A stretch of DNA of 64,000 bases. It comes from Chenopodium formosanum. Taxonomy: Eukaryota; Streptophyta; Magnoliopsida; Caryophyllales; Amaranthaceae. Made by a program: the position numbers and the translations under genes. Positions 12,347 to 23,732 of this stretch are shown in pieces; the stretch's first letter is position 1; the number at the start of each line of letters is the position of its first letter. Where the stretch lies: contig CM044858.1 in the NCBI GenBank assembly GCA_024500155.1, positions 5,332,001 through 5,396,000 on the forward strand, written 5' to 3'. The notes under the pieces are model-generated. The model was given only the letters and a program-made list of their open reading frames with translations. It did no database searches and was not told the DNA's origin.

Positions 12347-12560
12347 AGGGCTTGTTCACATTTACTGAACTGAATTGAACTTATTAGAGTTAAACTGAAC
12401 TGAACTGATTGGAGTTGAACTGAATTGATTGGAGTTGAACTGAGCTAAAATGAATATTTTATGAGAGAGGGAAATCGGGAGTTGAACTGAACTGAACTGA
12501 ACTGATTGGAGTTGAACTGAACTGAACTGAACTTATTGGAGCTGAACTAAACTGTCCCTA
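12347..12560 (+). repeat. CTGAA-rich MITE-like element, copy B
   Basis: Begins AGGGCTTGTTCACATTTACTG and ends AACTAAACTGTCCCTA, so the two ends share only a short AGGG-type inverted terminus. The body is a dense array of CTGAA and variants broken by a core (TGAATATTTTATGAGAGAG). It is the reverse complement of the element at 7221-7407, core included. The 214-bp size suggests a non-autonomous DNA transposon; no convincing target duplication. Confidence 0.6.
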
Positions 12561-14779
12561 AGTACTTTTTTTTTACATGTACTAATTTTCTTAATCGGAA
12601 AATTAAATTATTAGGAGCAACAAGTATTTTTCTTCAGTTCATCATTCATCCGCTTTTATTTACTCGTAATATACCACTTTGACATATACTTTATAGAAAA
12701 TATTAGATTGGATATACGGACAAATTATTCATTTCATTTACCTTTTCCAAGTACGGAGTAAACAAAATAGAGTTTGTATATACAGAGTGTTCTACTACAA
12801 TACTATTTGCCTATTTGATAAGTGGCCAAAAAATAATGGTGAGGAAAATAAATTTGTATGTAAATTTGTAAAGAGAATCAAGGTTAACTCTCATGGTAAT
12901 GTTAACTCACCTCAAGTTAACCATATTTTCTGTAAAAAAAATACATTCCCACTGGTTATTGATGGTAATGAAAAAGTATAAAGAATACACTTCCTTAAAG
13001 ATGAAGTCGTATTATTGTGGGGATTACAATGAGAATTTTCTTTCTAATTTACATTTAGAACTTATTCGCATTACCACCAATTATTACCAGCTATAAAATT
13101 GACATAGTAGTACTTTGTATATGATCTAGAAGCTAAGTAAACTTCAAATTAATCATATTATCACCGTTGACATATCATTACGAATATTACGATAATTTAA
13201 TTCATAAGCTAAATCAGTAAATTGTGAACGTTACACCTTCCTTCCATAGTTCGTTACTCGTTAGACAAGTGAAGTGTCGTTGTCAACGTAAAAAAGAGCC
13301 TAGCTTTATTTTATTAGTGACAGGGCGAACCACTTTCAAGTGTTCGAATATCACACGTCTTCATCTGATTATTAAGCTTTGATGCTTTTTACTGACTGTC
13401 ACATTCCATGTCCATTAAGTTTATTTTTTATCACCCAAAAAACTAAACAAGTTTATACCATATAAAAAATTAAAAATAAAAACACTTAGCACAAATTAGA
13501 TAGTTTGATAACACTGTGTACATTGCAATTAATTGTAACTTGGATTAGTTGGATAGGAGCATATATATGTGCACGAAAATCTGTTTAACTAGTGATAAAA
13601 ATGTAAATAAATAAACAATTATTCTATTATAAATTAACCCTACCAATATTAATTAATTATGAAAATGTCATAATGACTAGGCAAATTTGTTATTTTTATA
13701 CGATTTTGACATTGATAAACAAGTTTTGTTTATAATTGTGATAAAATAAGCCTTCCTTATTAATTAAGACGGGGAAAGTACTTGTATATGTTAGTTACTC
13801 CCTAGGATATAACCTATGGAAAATAATTAAAAGGAGCTAATGGTTTCAACGCAACATGGCAAATCACGTAAAACGCTAAACAACCCAAACTGAATTGTTG
13901 CTACTAGTGGAGTAGTAGATGAAATGGATTTTGAAATTATTAAGGTTCAGTTGCATAACACTAAAAAAACATGGGCTTAATAAACCCTGGCCCAACATTA
14001 GATTTTAGAGATGACATGAAGCAAGTTATGGGCAACTTACAGATTGGATTTTAGAGTCAAATTAAATATAATATGGACATATTTCTACCAAACTAAATAG
14101 GTAGTCAGTCAGGCCTAACCATGAACATCATTGTGCTGTAAATTTAGCCATGAAGTTCGCACCAATTAATTAAGAGTGAGTTCAAACAGTGAAGACCCTT
14201 ACTCCCAACCAGCATCATTCTTAGTCATATACGTACTCTGGGGAAAAAAAAAAAAAAAAAAAAAAAAGGAAATTAACACAACAAAGCTGACTGAAAATAC
14301 ATGAAATTTAACTTAAACAAACCAGCATCATTCTTTGTTATGGCACGATGTATAACTAGTGGCCGGGCTATCCTCAAGGCACAAGGAATTCAATGTCTGA
14401 TTTACATCCTATTACAGATACTTAGTATCTTAAAACATGATTGCTTTACATAATTTTTCACTTGCAACATTGTATGATTTACATCATGTTTTTACTCTCT
14501 TAAACCGTAGAACGTCATGATCTCTCCAAATGCCAACAAAATATGGACTATATATAGTATATATGTATATATATATATGCAGTATCATTCAAGAATTTTA
14601 CTAATCGGAGTATTGTTACAAATGATGGATTAAAAGACGGATAAGAATATGTACTAGAATAACAAAGCGCAAAAGTGGAAGAAGACGAGACCCATTTAAC
14701 CTATACAGTTATTACAGTGAGTAGAATGACTGCAAATACAATACGAGTAGCATGTCTTTGAAGAAATTAAAGAAAGAGA
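12561..14779. other. Intergenic, upstream flank of the 3' end of the CSP gene
   Basis: AT-rich, with a 24-base A run at 14244-14267 and a short AT microsatellite near 14555-14580. No gene recognised. Confidence 0.55.
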
Positions 14780-15292
14780 TCAACTGGAACAATCCCTGGC
14801 AAAATGACCTTCCTCTCCGCAGTTGAAGCAGTCCACTCTCCCTTTCCTCCCACCACCACGGCCACGACCACGACCACGACCACGACCACGAGAGCCATTA
14901 AATCCCCGACCCCGTCCAGGCTCAGCATCAGCGTCAGCTTCAGCATGAGCATGAGCGTGAACAGGAGGAGCATAGCAATCCCTAGCAAAATGACCCAATC
15001 TGCCACAGTTATAACACTCCACAACACCAGTGCGACGGCGTCTTCCTAGAGGGACCACGTCGATAGCTCTGCTCCTGCCATCTTCGGCGAGGTCCAGCTG
15101 AAACTCTACCCGTTGACCGTCGTAAAGGGTACGAAATCCGTCGAATTTGATGGAAGTCTGATGGACGAAGAGATCTTCCAACTCGGAAGGTGTATCTGTT
15201 GTATCACTGATGTCGGGGGTAATGAACCCGAACCCTTTCCAGCCATTGAACCACTTAACCGTTCCTCTAAACCTCTTGCTTCCTTCTGCCAT
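14780..15292 (-). CDS. Cold-shock domain / CCHC zinc-knuckle glycine-rich protein
   Basis: Single exon, 170 residues, ATG at 15292. Residues 6-82 are a cold-shock domain with both RNA-binding motifs (KGFGFI at 19-24, LFVHQ at 41-45). Two CCHC knuckles follow: C93-C96-H101-C106 and C155-C158-H163-C168, each C-X2-C-X4-H-X4-C. Between them are an alternating His-Ala/Ala-Asp stretch (about 111-124) and an Arg-Gly array (126-150), usual in nucleic-acid chaperones. Plant members (Arabidopsis CSP2/GRP2, CSP4) melt RNA secondary structure in nucleus and cytoplasm in cold response and development. The loop before LFVHQ (about 27-40) is longer and more acidic than typical. The RG array makes a repetitive GC-rich tract whose antisense frame is open but meaningless. 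Confidence 0.93.
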   Translation of the reverse strand: MAEGSKRFRGTVKWFNGWKGFGFITPDISDTTDTPSELEDLFVHQTSIKFDGFRTLYDGQRVEFQLDLAEDGRSRAIDVVPLGRRRRTGVVECYNCGRLGHFARDCYAPPVHAHAHAEADADAEPGRGRGFNGSRGRGRGRGRGRGGGRKGRVDCFNCGEEGHFARDCSS

Positions 15293-15374
15293 TCTTTCTT
15301 TCTTTCTTTCTAACTTATTAACAAATGGTTGCTATTGAATCTCTTTGTAAATTGATTAATTAATTAAGTGGACT

Positions 15375-15381
15375 TATTATA
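15375..15381 (-). promoter_or_regulatory. Candidate TATA box of the CSP gene
   Basis: TATAATA on the minus strand, 83-89 bases upstream of the CSP ATG. Positional support only. Confidence 0.35.
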
Positions 15382-16319
15382 TGAGATCATGATTGAGACA
15401 CCTCTCTTGGCCCTGTTTGGAAGGACGAGCCCATGAATTGATCACACAATCAGATATTTAGATTCACTCACCCTTAGCTATACTCTCAAACCTTATCATA
15501 TTTTTGTGTCTTTTAGAGTCCATATAGAGGCTCAAACAAGTATAACATCGGCTACTTCAACTCAATAGTCTACTTACTACGTACCGTGTAGTATGTTGAA
15601 AGTTGAAACTAGAATGACCTTAACCAATTAATCTAATGGACATCTATCTATACGACTATACCCTTAGCTTTTACGAGTCTTATTTTGATATAATTATACT
15701 TTCTACATAAGAATACTGGAGTGTGTACAACACAATTTTTGTTTTTTAACATTTAACAGAAGAGTAACTAGTGAAGACGTGAAGTTTTAATGGCTGATAT
15801 CTACCCCTACTCGAGGCAAAGCATGCAAGCCACTTAATTGATTGAATTCCCATTTACTAGATAGCCACAAGAACCATTATACTATTCCTTACTTTTCAAA
15901 TACATACAGTAAACATGTATCAGTGGCTCCAAAAAATTCAAATTAGGACCACCATAAATCTGAGTGGTTACAAAAATTCATAGGAAGTACTCTTACATAT
16001 TCAGTGGTGCAAAAATTCATATAAATCTTAGCGGTGCCAAAATTCAAATATATTAAAATTAGACTTTTGCATGTCAATCCTTCAATATGGTCCTTTTTAT
16101 GTTTTAACATTTTTTTTGTGTGTGTGAACTTAAAATTTGAACTAAATTTGTCTAAACTTATAAAATAATTTAAAATAAGATTAAATAAACACAACCTTAG
16201 GTCCTTAGGGCTTGGGTGATACCTCGAGTTATACATTAACTTCATAATTAAATTCCTTAATTATATTTAATATTAATAAAATGACATGTAATATACTCTA
16301 GCTTAGTGGCTAGCAATAT
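15382..16319. other. Intergenic, CSP to FEX, left part
   Basis: AT-rich promoter-side spacer of the CSP gene. I see no further gene; the open frame at 15943-16245 has no family resemblance. Confidence 0.5.
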
Positions 16320-16800
16320 AGTTTTAATACTATTATAGTGCCCATGCAATGCACGGATTTACCAATAATATATATTGGGATTTTTGTAATTTTTTTTTAG
16401 TTTACAATATTCATAAGTTCAATTTAATTGACCTTAATTATGCTAACAACTCCTATAAAGACTCTAACAACCTAATAAGAACATAAATTACCAAAATAAT
16501 ATGTACTTATTTTAAATTAATTACCTAAATAATAGCTACTATATATCTGTTTAAAATTAAATAGCATTTGAGCGGGAAATTTTTTAATGAAATAGTGCCA
16601 CGTGTACAATTTTAAAAAAAGATGACATCAACGGTTGCTAGTTTAGTACGAAGTATTAATTATAGATTATAGATACTTGAGGTCTTAAGTTCAAACCTTG
16701 TCCAATCCATATTTTTAAGTACATAAAATGAAATACTTGATTAATTGAGGGAGGTCTATGTCATGTGACACCTAAACTTATTTAGGAACGTCTTTTAATA
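16320..16800 (-). mobile_element. Candidate Helitron-like/SINE composite, member B
   Basis: Contains the hairpin CCCATGCAATGCACGG at about 16340, comparable to the GC hairpin of member A, a tRNA B-box-like word (AGTTCAAACC, about 16690), and a right flank (GGTCTATG ... TTAGGAACGTCTTTT) that parallels member A. More degraded than A and lacking a clean CTAG end, so the call rests on shared architecture. Confidence 0.3.
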
Positions 16801-17154
16801 TATACGAAGTAGTATATTGCTCACAATATAAAATTATTCCCAACATGTTGAAGGTCAAATAAAATCATTTTAATGATTCTTTCAAAAAAAAAATCATTTT
16901 AATGATTTGTATATGTACATTTTTTATTATCAAATTATTGATATGATCAAAAGTCATTTTCAAAAGATTTTGGACCAATTGAAGAATACTCTTTTCATAT
17001 CATAATAATTGACATATTTTGACTTTTTCACTATTCATTTTATTACTTTAACTATAACTTTTGAGTGATGTATTACGCATGAAAATCAACTTTTGAGTAA
17101 TTAGTCTTTTTTATATTTGGGTTTAAAAGTTATGGTCAACTATTAAAAAGAATA

Positions 17155-17285
17155 AAGTGGTGATTGAGACTGCACTTGATAGGGAAGACCCGTGTTCGAT
17201 CCCCACAATAATAATTGGGAGGGACTGAAATCTAACCACCCAGAATTAATCCCGAATCTGGATTAGCCCAAAGGGTAACCGTTAA
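17155..17285 (+). repeat. tRNA-derived SINE-like sequence, copy 1
   Basis: A-box-like GTGGTGATTGAGAC, then B-box-like GTGTTCGATCCCC 35-40 bases on, then a tail ending GGATTAGCCCAAAGGGT. The spacing is that of a pol III promoter but the cloverleaf does not close, so not a tRNA gene. The same B-box region and tail recur at 26750-26885. Confidence 0.5.
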
Positions 17286-17539
17286 TTTTTAAATGATACC
17301 CATAGCCATACCCGATAACAAATAATTGGAACGGGTATCCGAACCATTATGGTTATCGGATCGGGTACCCTAATTTTCAGAACGATTACGGATCGGTTTT
17401 TCAGATTTTTGGTTTTTCGAGTAGTTTTGCTCAGCCCTACAATGCGGTGCATAGATTGAACACCCCTAATTAGTAATTAGGGGGCCTAGCCGCCTAGGTG
17501 CAACTGTGTAAAAGTAAAAGGAAAAAAGAGGGTAATAGA

Positions 17540-17768
17540 CTAATAGTCACCCGTCAATGTGGGTTGGCAAAAATCCCATATGAGACAGAACTCATGCCTC
17601 ACGGGGTTGGCTGGATTGGTGTTGGATGCAGGATTACTTTTCTCTCTCTCGTTGGATTCCTGTCATCCTCCTTGTTTAATTTTCTCTGTCATCAACACAA
17701 CTTTACCTTCTTCCTCTCCTGTAACGGAGCGTATACATTCGACTTCAAGAGTTACTTGCAATTCTATG
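17540..17768 (+). other. Probable 5' UTR exon of FEX
   Basis: CT-rich leader-like sequence ending in a good donor (ATG|GTAAAC at 17769). Joined to the acceptor at 18857 it would make an untranslated exon ahead of the FEX start at 18877; the join itself places a stop right after the donor-side ATG, so the exon is not coding. Its 5' limit is a guess. Confidence 0.45.
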
Positions 17769-18212
17769 GTAAACTTCCTCTCTTTCTTTCTTGCTTAATT
17801 TCTTGCGCACCCCCTTTTTTGCTTCTCTCTATTATTTGATTTACCATTCCTATTATTCAATTAGTTTTAATTGATTGTAATCTTTACTGTTGGATTTTTA
17901 ACTTTTTAATAGATTTTGTAAATTAATTGTTGAGGGGTGTACGCGTGTTAGTTTTGGGTGTATCCTGAGTTTTCGATTTTTGCCTTGTTAATGGAGGACA
18001 TATTTTCCATTTTGTCTTTATTTCCCTTTTCCAACTCCTCATATGTTATCACCTCAACTATAAAGTTATTTTTTGTGACTTATAAAATCAATCATTACTA
18101 AACTTTTTAATTTGCCTCAACTACCTATATTGTCAATTTCTTTCTTTCTAATCATCAATTGTAATACGGAGTTTGAGCTTTACTTACCATTTACCAATAC
18201 TCATGTCACAAT

Positions 18213-18684
18213 GTCACATCATTTAGATTAGATTAGGGAAGTATATAAGAATCTAATTAGTAGCTTATACTATTATTTAATTAATCAGAATAACTTATGC
18301 ATTTGTCGCTTTCTTCTTGTATCATGTATGTTTATTGTTTTCATCTGACCATTATAACTAATAACAGATACTTATAACATTAAATTATGCTACCTGCGTC
18401 ATGATTATTAGATGATTTCCAGCAGATTACTCGTGTCACCTCATTTAGATTAGATTAGGGAAGTATATAAGAACCTAATTAGTATTATACTATTATATGA
18501 TTAATCAGAATAACATGAATTTGTCACTTTCTTCTTGGAGTCTATTATCGCTTAAAAGTCGTACATGTATGATGTATGTTTATTGTTTTCAACTGACCAT
18601 TATAACTAATAAGTAATAACAGATACTTATAACATTAAATTATGCTACCTGCTTCATGATTATTAGATGATTTCCAGCAGATTA
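18213..18684 (+). repeat. Tandem duplication in the FEX leader intron
   Basis: Two adjacent copies, 18213-18429 (217 bp) and 18434-18684 (251 bp), both starting GTCAC(A/C)TCATTTAGATTAG and ending GATTTCCAGCAGATTA. Copy 2 carries small insertions (about 18540-18570, and an extra AAGTAAT near 18610). A local duplication inside the predicted first intron. Confidence 0.85.
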
Positions 18685-18876
18685 ATGCTATAGAATGACT
18701 ATCTAATCTTGTCATCTCTATTGTTCTTCTTTTTGTCTGTTTTACATCTTCATGATTATACCATAATATCATACTGATAATGCACTATTACTAAATTATG
18801 AGAAAACAAGTTGGGGTTGATATTAAACCTTGTTTGCACATTTCTTCCTGCTACTAGTGAAGCTGTCTACGGACCA

Positions 18877-21604
18877 ATGGCTGCCGTTGAACCTGACCAG
18901 ATCAGTGCAGAACATGTAACTACCGATTCACAAGCAACGCATAGTGCTTCTCTGGAACGAACTGTCAGTTCCAGTTCGTCGGTTGGAGGCCTTTCTTTTA
19001 GTTTGCCTGCTGGATTTAACTCGCATTCAAATGATAATCGTTCTCCATTAGAACTTGGAGACCAGGCACCTGATGTTAACAGACATCAGTTGGCTAGTGG
19101 TCTCCGATTGTCTGTTGAAAATGCTGCAGAAAATGGACCTGGAAACCAGTTGACGCGTGGTGGTTCAATAGCTCGAGCAAGCAGCAGTGGTGCCTCACTG
19201 CGAAGATTATTTAGCCTGTCAGGTGCTTCTCGCCCTCATCTGGACGAGGATGTAGAAAGCGAATCTGTTTCATTGGCTGGGGATATTGGAGATAGGATTT
19301 ATAGCAGAAGAGGAAGTCAGAGGGAGAGCATCCATTCATCCATGGAGCAAGGGATCGCTTTTCCAAATGCAGAAGCATTATTGTATTCAAATGGCTTTTG
19401 GTCTCAGAATCATACCACAAACACCATATCTCCAGTATCACCCTTGGTGTCTGAAATCATAACTCCACCCTCCACAAGTGCTCTCTTGCACAATAAACAA
19501 GTAAGCTCGCGTTTAGATATAGGCTACTCCTTTTTGCTTGAATCATTGTTTATTGTGAGTGGTTCCTTTGCTTCAACTTCATGCTGTGCATTATTTGACT
19601 ACAGGAGGAGAAGAAGGAGCTGTCGCCATTTTTTGAATATTGTGCTTACCTCATACATTTGTCTGTCTTTGGAATTCTTGGGGTAAGAGCTTTTATCATC
19701 ATCCATGATTTTCTTGCAGTAAGAAGAATTTTAAGCAGTTGTTCTGTGTTTCTCAAATCTTACCGTGTAATGACTTCAGGCTTTTGCAAGTTGGGGTTGT
19801 ATCTTGAGTCTTCACTTAGCAATATCTGATCTTGCAGGTCCTTACCAGGTTTCTACTACAGAAACTGTTTGGCTCTAGTGTTATAGGTGTGACGAGTGAC
19901 AAGACCATCCTATATCTTGATCTACCATCTAACATGGTATTATTCTTTTTCTAATCGAATTGCCTTACATGATAGACCATGCCTTACATGATAGACCATC
20001 CTTTCGATTCAATTCGCTAGATGTGTAGAATTGAAGAAGTAACCAACTTTCAGGCGTGCAAGCTCCTTAGGAGAAGATTCTAATTTACTCTTCTATGCAT
20101 CTTGAAATTTTCTAAACAAATGTTTCTCTAAATTTGGTTCTCTTGCCTCTACAAACAAAGACAATAGGACTGGTTATGTTTTCTTACAGAACTTTGGGCA
20201 TCTTGCAGGTGGGTTCATTTTTAATGGGATGGTTTGGTGTAGTTTTCAAAGGCAAGATATCACACATGTCAGATCACCTTGCCGTTGGACTTTCCACTGG
20301 TTATCTAGGAAGCCTTACCACCTTCAGTGGTTGGAATCAGAAAATGCTCGATCTTAGCGTCAATGGGCATTGGGTATTCGCAGTACTTGGCTTTCTTGTA
20401 GGTAATTGTTTTTTATGGCAATGTTGTCATTGGGTTTTGTTACTTGTGAGTTGTGATCTTTGTGATATATTAACTATGGCCATGGCTTTGTTAAGTGTAA
20501 TTTTTGTTTATAAATATTTTTTCAGTAAGTCCATTGAAGTTTCATCATCTATGATCTCAGTATATCCTCACCTTTTGTTACTTTCAGGGTTGTTTCTTGC
20601 TGCTTATTCTATTATTATTGGAATTGAGACAGCTAAGGGTTTTAGGTGGCTTCTTGAAAGGACTGGAAATAGTTCAAGCTTCAGCAAGTTGAGGGTGAAT
20701 AACCTTAAGAGTCACTTGATAGTACTATCACTATTGATGTTGGTGTGGGTTGGTTTGTGGACCACAAGTGGGATCTTGGAGAACAAAGAATTTAAAAATG
20801 GCGGCAGTGGTGCTCAACTTTGGTTGGGATGCCTTGTCGGTCCTTTCGGGGTTTGGTTGAGGTGGTGGCTTGCTCGATTCAATGGACGTGGACTGGGGAA
20901 AGCAGGAAGGTGGAAATGGATCCCATTTGGGACATTGGCTGCTAATGTGTCTGCGGCATGTGTGATGGCAGCTCTTGCTACTGTGAAAAAGGCGGTAAGA
21001 TGCTTACTTTGCATGTTTTTTTTTCTATTTGCTCATATGATTATAATAGTGGGCTTGGTTGATGTGCGTTTTAGGCTTATTGCAGGCAATCGTGGTTGCT
21101 TTTAATATGCTCAAAATTAGATACGTGGTTGCCTCATTAGATGTTTGTTAGCATCAATTGCCTCATTGCTTAATCTCTTAATCCATTTTGATATTTTGTG
21201 GCTGCTCTTGATCCTTGGCTAAACACTTGCAATCTTGCACACCTTTGTTGTTGAATTTGAGTTTTTGAACTTTTCAGTTTAGATGTTGAAAAATAGAAGT
21301 ATGTGCTCAATGCTTTATAAGTATTGCTAAGCTTTATTGGTAATCCTTAAGCTGAGTATCTGAAAGTTTTGTGTAATTGGTGTAGGTCAATACAAAGGAT
21401 TGTGACACAGTTTCCTCAGGGATACAATTTGGCCTCTTGGGATGCCTAAGTACTGTCTCCACATTCATGGCCGAATATAATGCAATGAGAGAGAGCAGTC
21501 GTCCTTGGAGGGCATACGTGTATGCATTGATCACCCTCCTGATATCATTTGGCTTAGGAACCTTGATATACTCAGTACCGGTGTGGACATTGGGGTACAA
21601 TTAA
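18877..21604 (+). CDS. FEX: Fluoride export protein (FEX, CrcB/Fluc family)
   Basis: Seven exons carry the coding region: 18877-19500, 19605-19682, 19838-19936, 20209-20401, 20588-20994 and 21386-21604, plus an upstream leader exon; 539 residues. Residues 1-208 are a Ser-rich hydrophilic N-terminal region. Two CrcB halves follow in one chain, as in eukaryotic FEX: half 1 has GSFLMGWFG and GYLGSLTTFSGWNQ, half 2 has PFGTLAANVSA and GLLGCLSTVSTF. Fluc/FEX channels expel F- at the plasma membrane and protect against fluoride. Half 1 keeps the TTFS phenylalanine box; half 2 keeps the GTLxxN asparagine but has STVS in place of TTFS, so the two pores are not equivalent. Start: the first in-frame ATG after the exon-2 acceptor (MAAVEPDQ); a frame opening at 18811 lacks an ATG. 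The 3' end faces the FLS gene 667 bp away. Confidence 0.88.
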
Positions 21605-22270
21605 AGCCTGAGATTATTTAGCATTTTTGAAATTTAAGTACATCACGAAAATACACAATAGTTGGTGCTAGTTTCATGTTGGTTAGGCAAGTTTCATCTT
21701 AGCTGATGCATATATATAGTTGAATTTTTTGTAACATGGAAGTGTATATATGGTTATATACAAAATAATACATCAGAACTCTGATTATCAGCTATAAGTC
21801 TTCTGTATATGAGATCAAGACACAGAACATGTTCTGATGTACTACGTATTAAAATTGACAAGAGAAAATAAAATTGCTTTATTTATGATCCTTTCTAATT
21901 ACTGTCAGCAGTTTACTTTGAATTAGTTCCATTGACAGATTTTTTGTTGATCCATCAAAGAGCACACATTGGTGCATTTGATACTTCTCAGCCGTCTTGC
22001 CCCTAGAAGTTTTAACATTCGACAAAGTTCTGCTAGAAATTTTGGCCCCTGTGCTATGATCATTCTGAAAATGAACTGTTTTCTATCAATGAAGCCTATT
22101 TTGGTTTGCAGTGAAAGCAATGAGTTTATTCGGAAAGCAAATCATAGGCAATATTGCCAGGATACAAAATGAAACTCCTCTTAAGAAAAAAAAATAGCAA
22201 ACAAGACACAGGAACTGTAAAAGGTAGTTTAGAAGTAGATGAACCAGCTAGCTCAAACTCATAACATCTA
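21605..22270. other. Convergent 3' spacer, FEX and FLS-like
   Basis: Shared 3' flank of two converging genes; it should hold both 3' UTRs. AATAAA-like words occur on the plus strand near 21866. No gene of its own seen. Confidence 0.55.
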
Positions 22271-23576
22271 TTACTGAGGGAGCTTGTTAAGTTTACAATA
22301 TTTGTAATCAGCAAACTTCTTAGTCTTATACTTGGCCGGATTGTTTTCGGTGATGAGCTCCGAGACAGGCCCCACCTCGTGGTGTGATGGGGGCTCAATG
22401 AAGACGGGCCATGACATCCTTGTTTTATCTTTGTTGACAGTTGTTCTGTGAAGCACTGCCTTGTACTTTCCATTGCTGAGAACCTGTGATTAAATTCATG
22501 GTAAGGCCTAAAGGTAAGAAAATGAGCGAACTCTACTAGAGAGTAAAAAGAATAGTTAGCAGAGAGTACCTCAAGTTGGTCACCGACATGGATGATGAGA
22601 GCATTAGGAATGTAGCGGACATTGTACCAGAGACCATCTCTACAAACTTGAAGGCCGGCGACATCATTAGGAACAAGTATTGTAAGCAAACTCAAATCGG
22701 TGTGAGCCGGCACTCCAAGTGCTAGTTCAGGGCGAGGACATGGTGGATAGTAATTGATCTTAGCCAGATACACCATTTCATCACCACCTCCTCCCTCTCT
22801 TATCTTATGCTCTTCCAATCCCAATCCCTTTGACCAGCATTTCATTAGCTTCTCTGTTACCCCTATTAAGTATTTCGCGTACTCTTCATTCGCCTTCCTG
22901 TTTGGTTGGTTTTATTTTTGAGCAATAATCAATATTCGAGTCAAGAAGGAAGCTAAGAATGATAGCATATAAAAAAGAAGAAGAATGTACTACTACCTCC
23001 GTTTCATTTATTTGCAACAAGTAGACATTTTTCCTCTCTACTTTATGTCAAATCGTTGCAAATAATATGAAACGGAGGTAGTACATACCTGTAAGATGGA
23101 GGATTCTTAGGCCAAAAATGGTAGTTGATAGCAGAGGGAGGCCAAATGTTGTGGAACAAATGATCAACCCAAGGCCTAACAGTATCAATATTCTTACCAA
23201 GCTTGTTGCTGTAACCTTCACTACCCTTATAACCAGGTGGTGGTTTTGAATAGACTTCCTTCTCTTCCTGTGGAAGCTCAAAGAATTCCCTGCCTGCTTT
23301 TTGCAAATCCTGAATAACTTGTGTTGGAATCCCATGATTTACGACTTGGAACAAACCCCATTCTTCACTCGCCTTTGAAATCAAATCAACCAGTTGATCT
23401 TCGTTGGCCTCGCTCAAATCAATGGTTGGCACTTCAAGTTCAGTACCATGCACCGTTGTTATTGCTGGCTGCTCATTCTCTGACCTTATGAACTCCTTTG
23501 GAATGCTACTCTCTTCTATTATTCTACCACTATTATTGAACTTTAAGGCTATGTTTTGAACTTTTTCTACTTCCAT
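22271..23576 (-). CDS. FLS: Flavonol synthase-like 2-oxoglutarate/Fe(II) dioxygenase
   Basis: Three exons: 23576-23089, 22897-22570, 22483-22271; 342 residues (Arabidopsis FLS1 336). Converts dihydroflavonols to flavonols in the cytosol using Fe(II), 2-oxoglutarate and O2. Seen: the FLS-type N-terminal segment EFIRSENEQPAITT, the DIOX_N region (PTIDLSEANEDQL, VVNHGIP), the iron triad H228, D230, H284 (AHTDLSL and VLHRTT) and the 2-oxoglutarate motif R294-M-S296, followed by SWPVFIEPP. ATG at 23576 is preferred over one four codons upstream because FLS proteins begin MEVERVQ-like. A close anthocyanidin synthase or generic 2-ODD remains possible; the overall match is best to FLS. Intron 1 carries a Stowaway element six bases from the donor. 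Confidence 0.85.
22993..23081. mobile_element. Stowaway-type MITE in FLS intron 1
   Basis: 89 bp, terminal inverted repeats CTACCTCCGTTTCAT / ATGAAACGGAGGTAG, flanked by TA on both sides (22991-22992 and 23082-23083), the Stowaway target duplication. The inner part is also partly self-complementary (TTTGCAAC / GTTGCAAAT). No coding capacity. On the gene strand only five intron bases (GTATG) separate the exon-1 end from the TA duplication. Confidence 0.9.
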
Positions 23577-23725
23577 TGTTAACCTCACCCTAATTAATCA
23601 GGTGTTTTAATCTTGTAATCTCACTAGGCTAGCTAATACAACATGCAACTCCCTTTCAAAGAAAAGTAATAGTAGAAGATTGGAGATATTATAATAATGC
23701 AAGTCATGCAGAAAAGGTGAAGCCG

Positions 23726-23732
23726 TTATATA
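23726..23732 (-). promoter_or_regulatory. Candidate TATA box of FLS-like gene
   Basis: TATATAA on the minus strand (GGCTATATAACGG), about 150 bases upstream of the ATG; compact core-promoter context. Confidence 0.5.

Noticed and set aside
14804..15049. Plus-strand open frame rich in Thr/Ser
   Set aside because: It is antisense to the RG-repeat and zinc-knuckle region of the CSP gene; openness is a by-product of the repeat.
18811..18876. FEX coding start at 18811
   Set aside because: The frame there begins with TTG and lies in the intron before the CTACTAG acceptor; the first ATG after the acceptor is at 18877.
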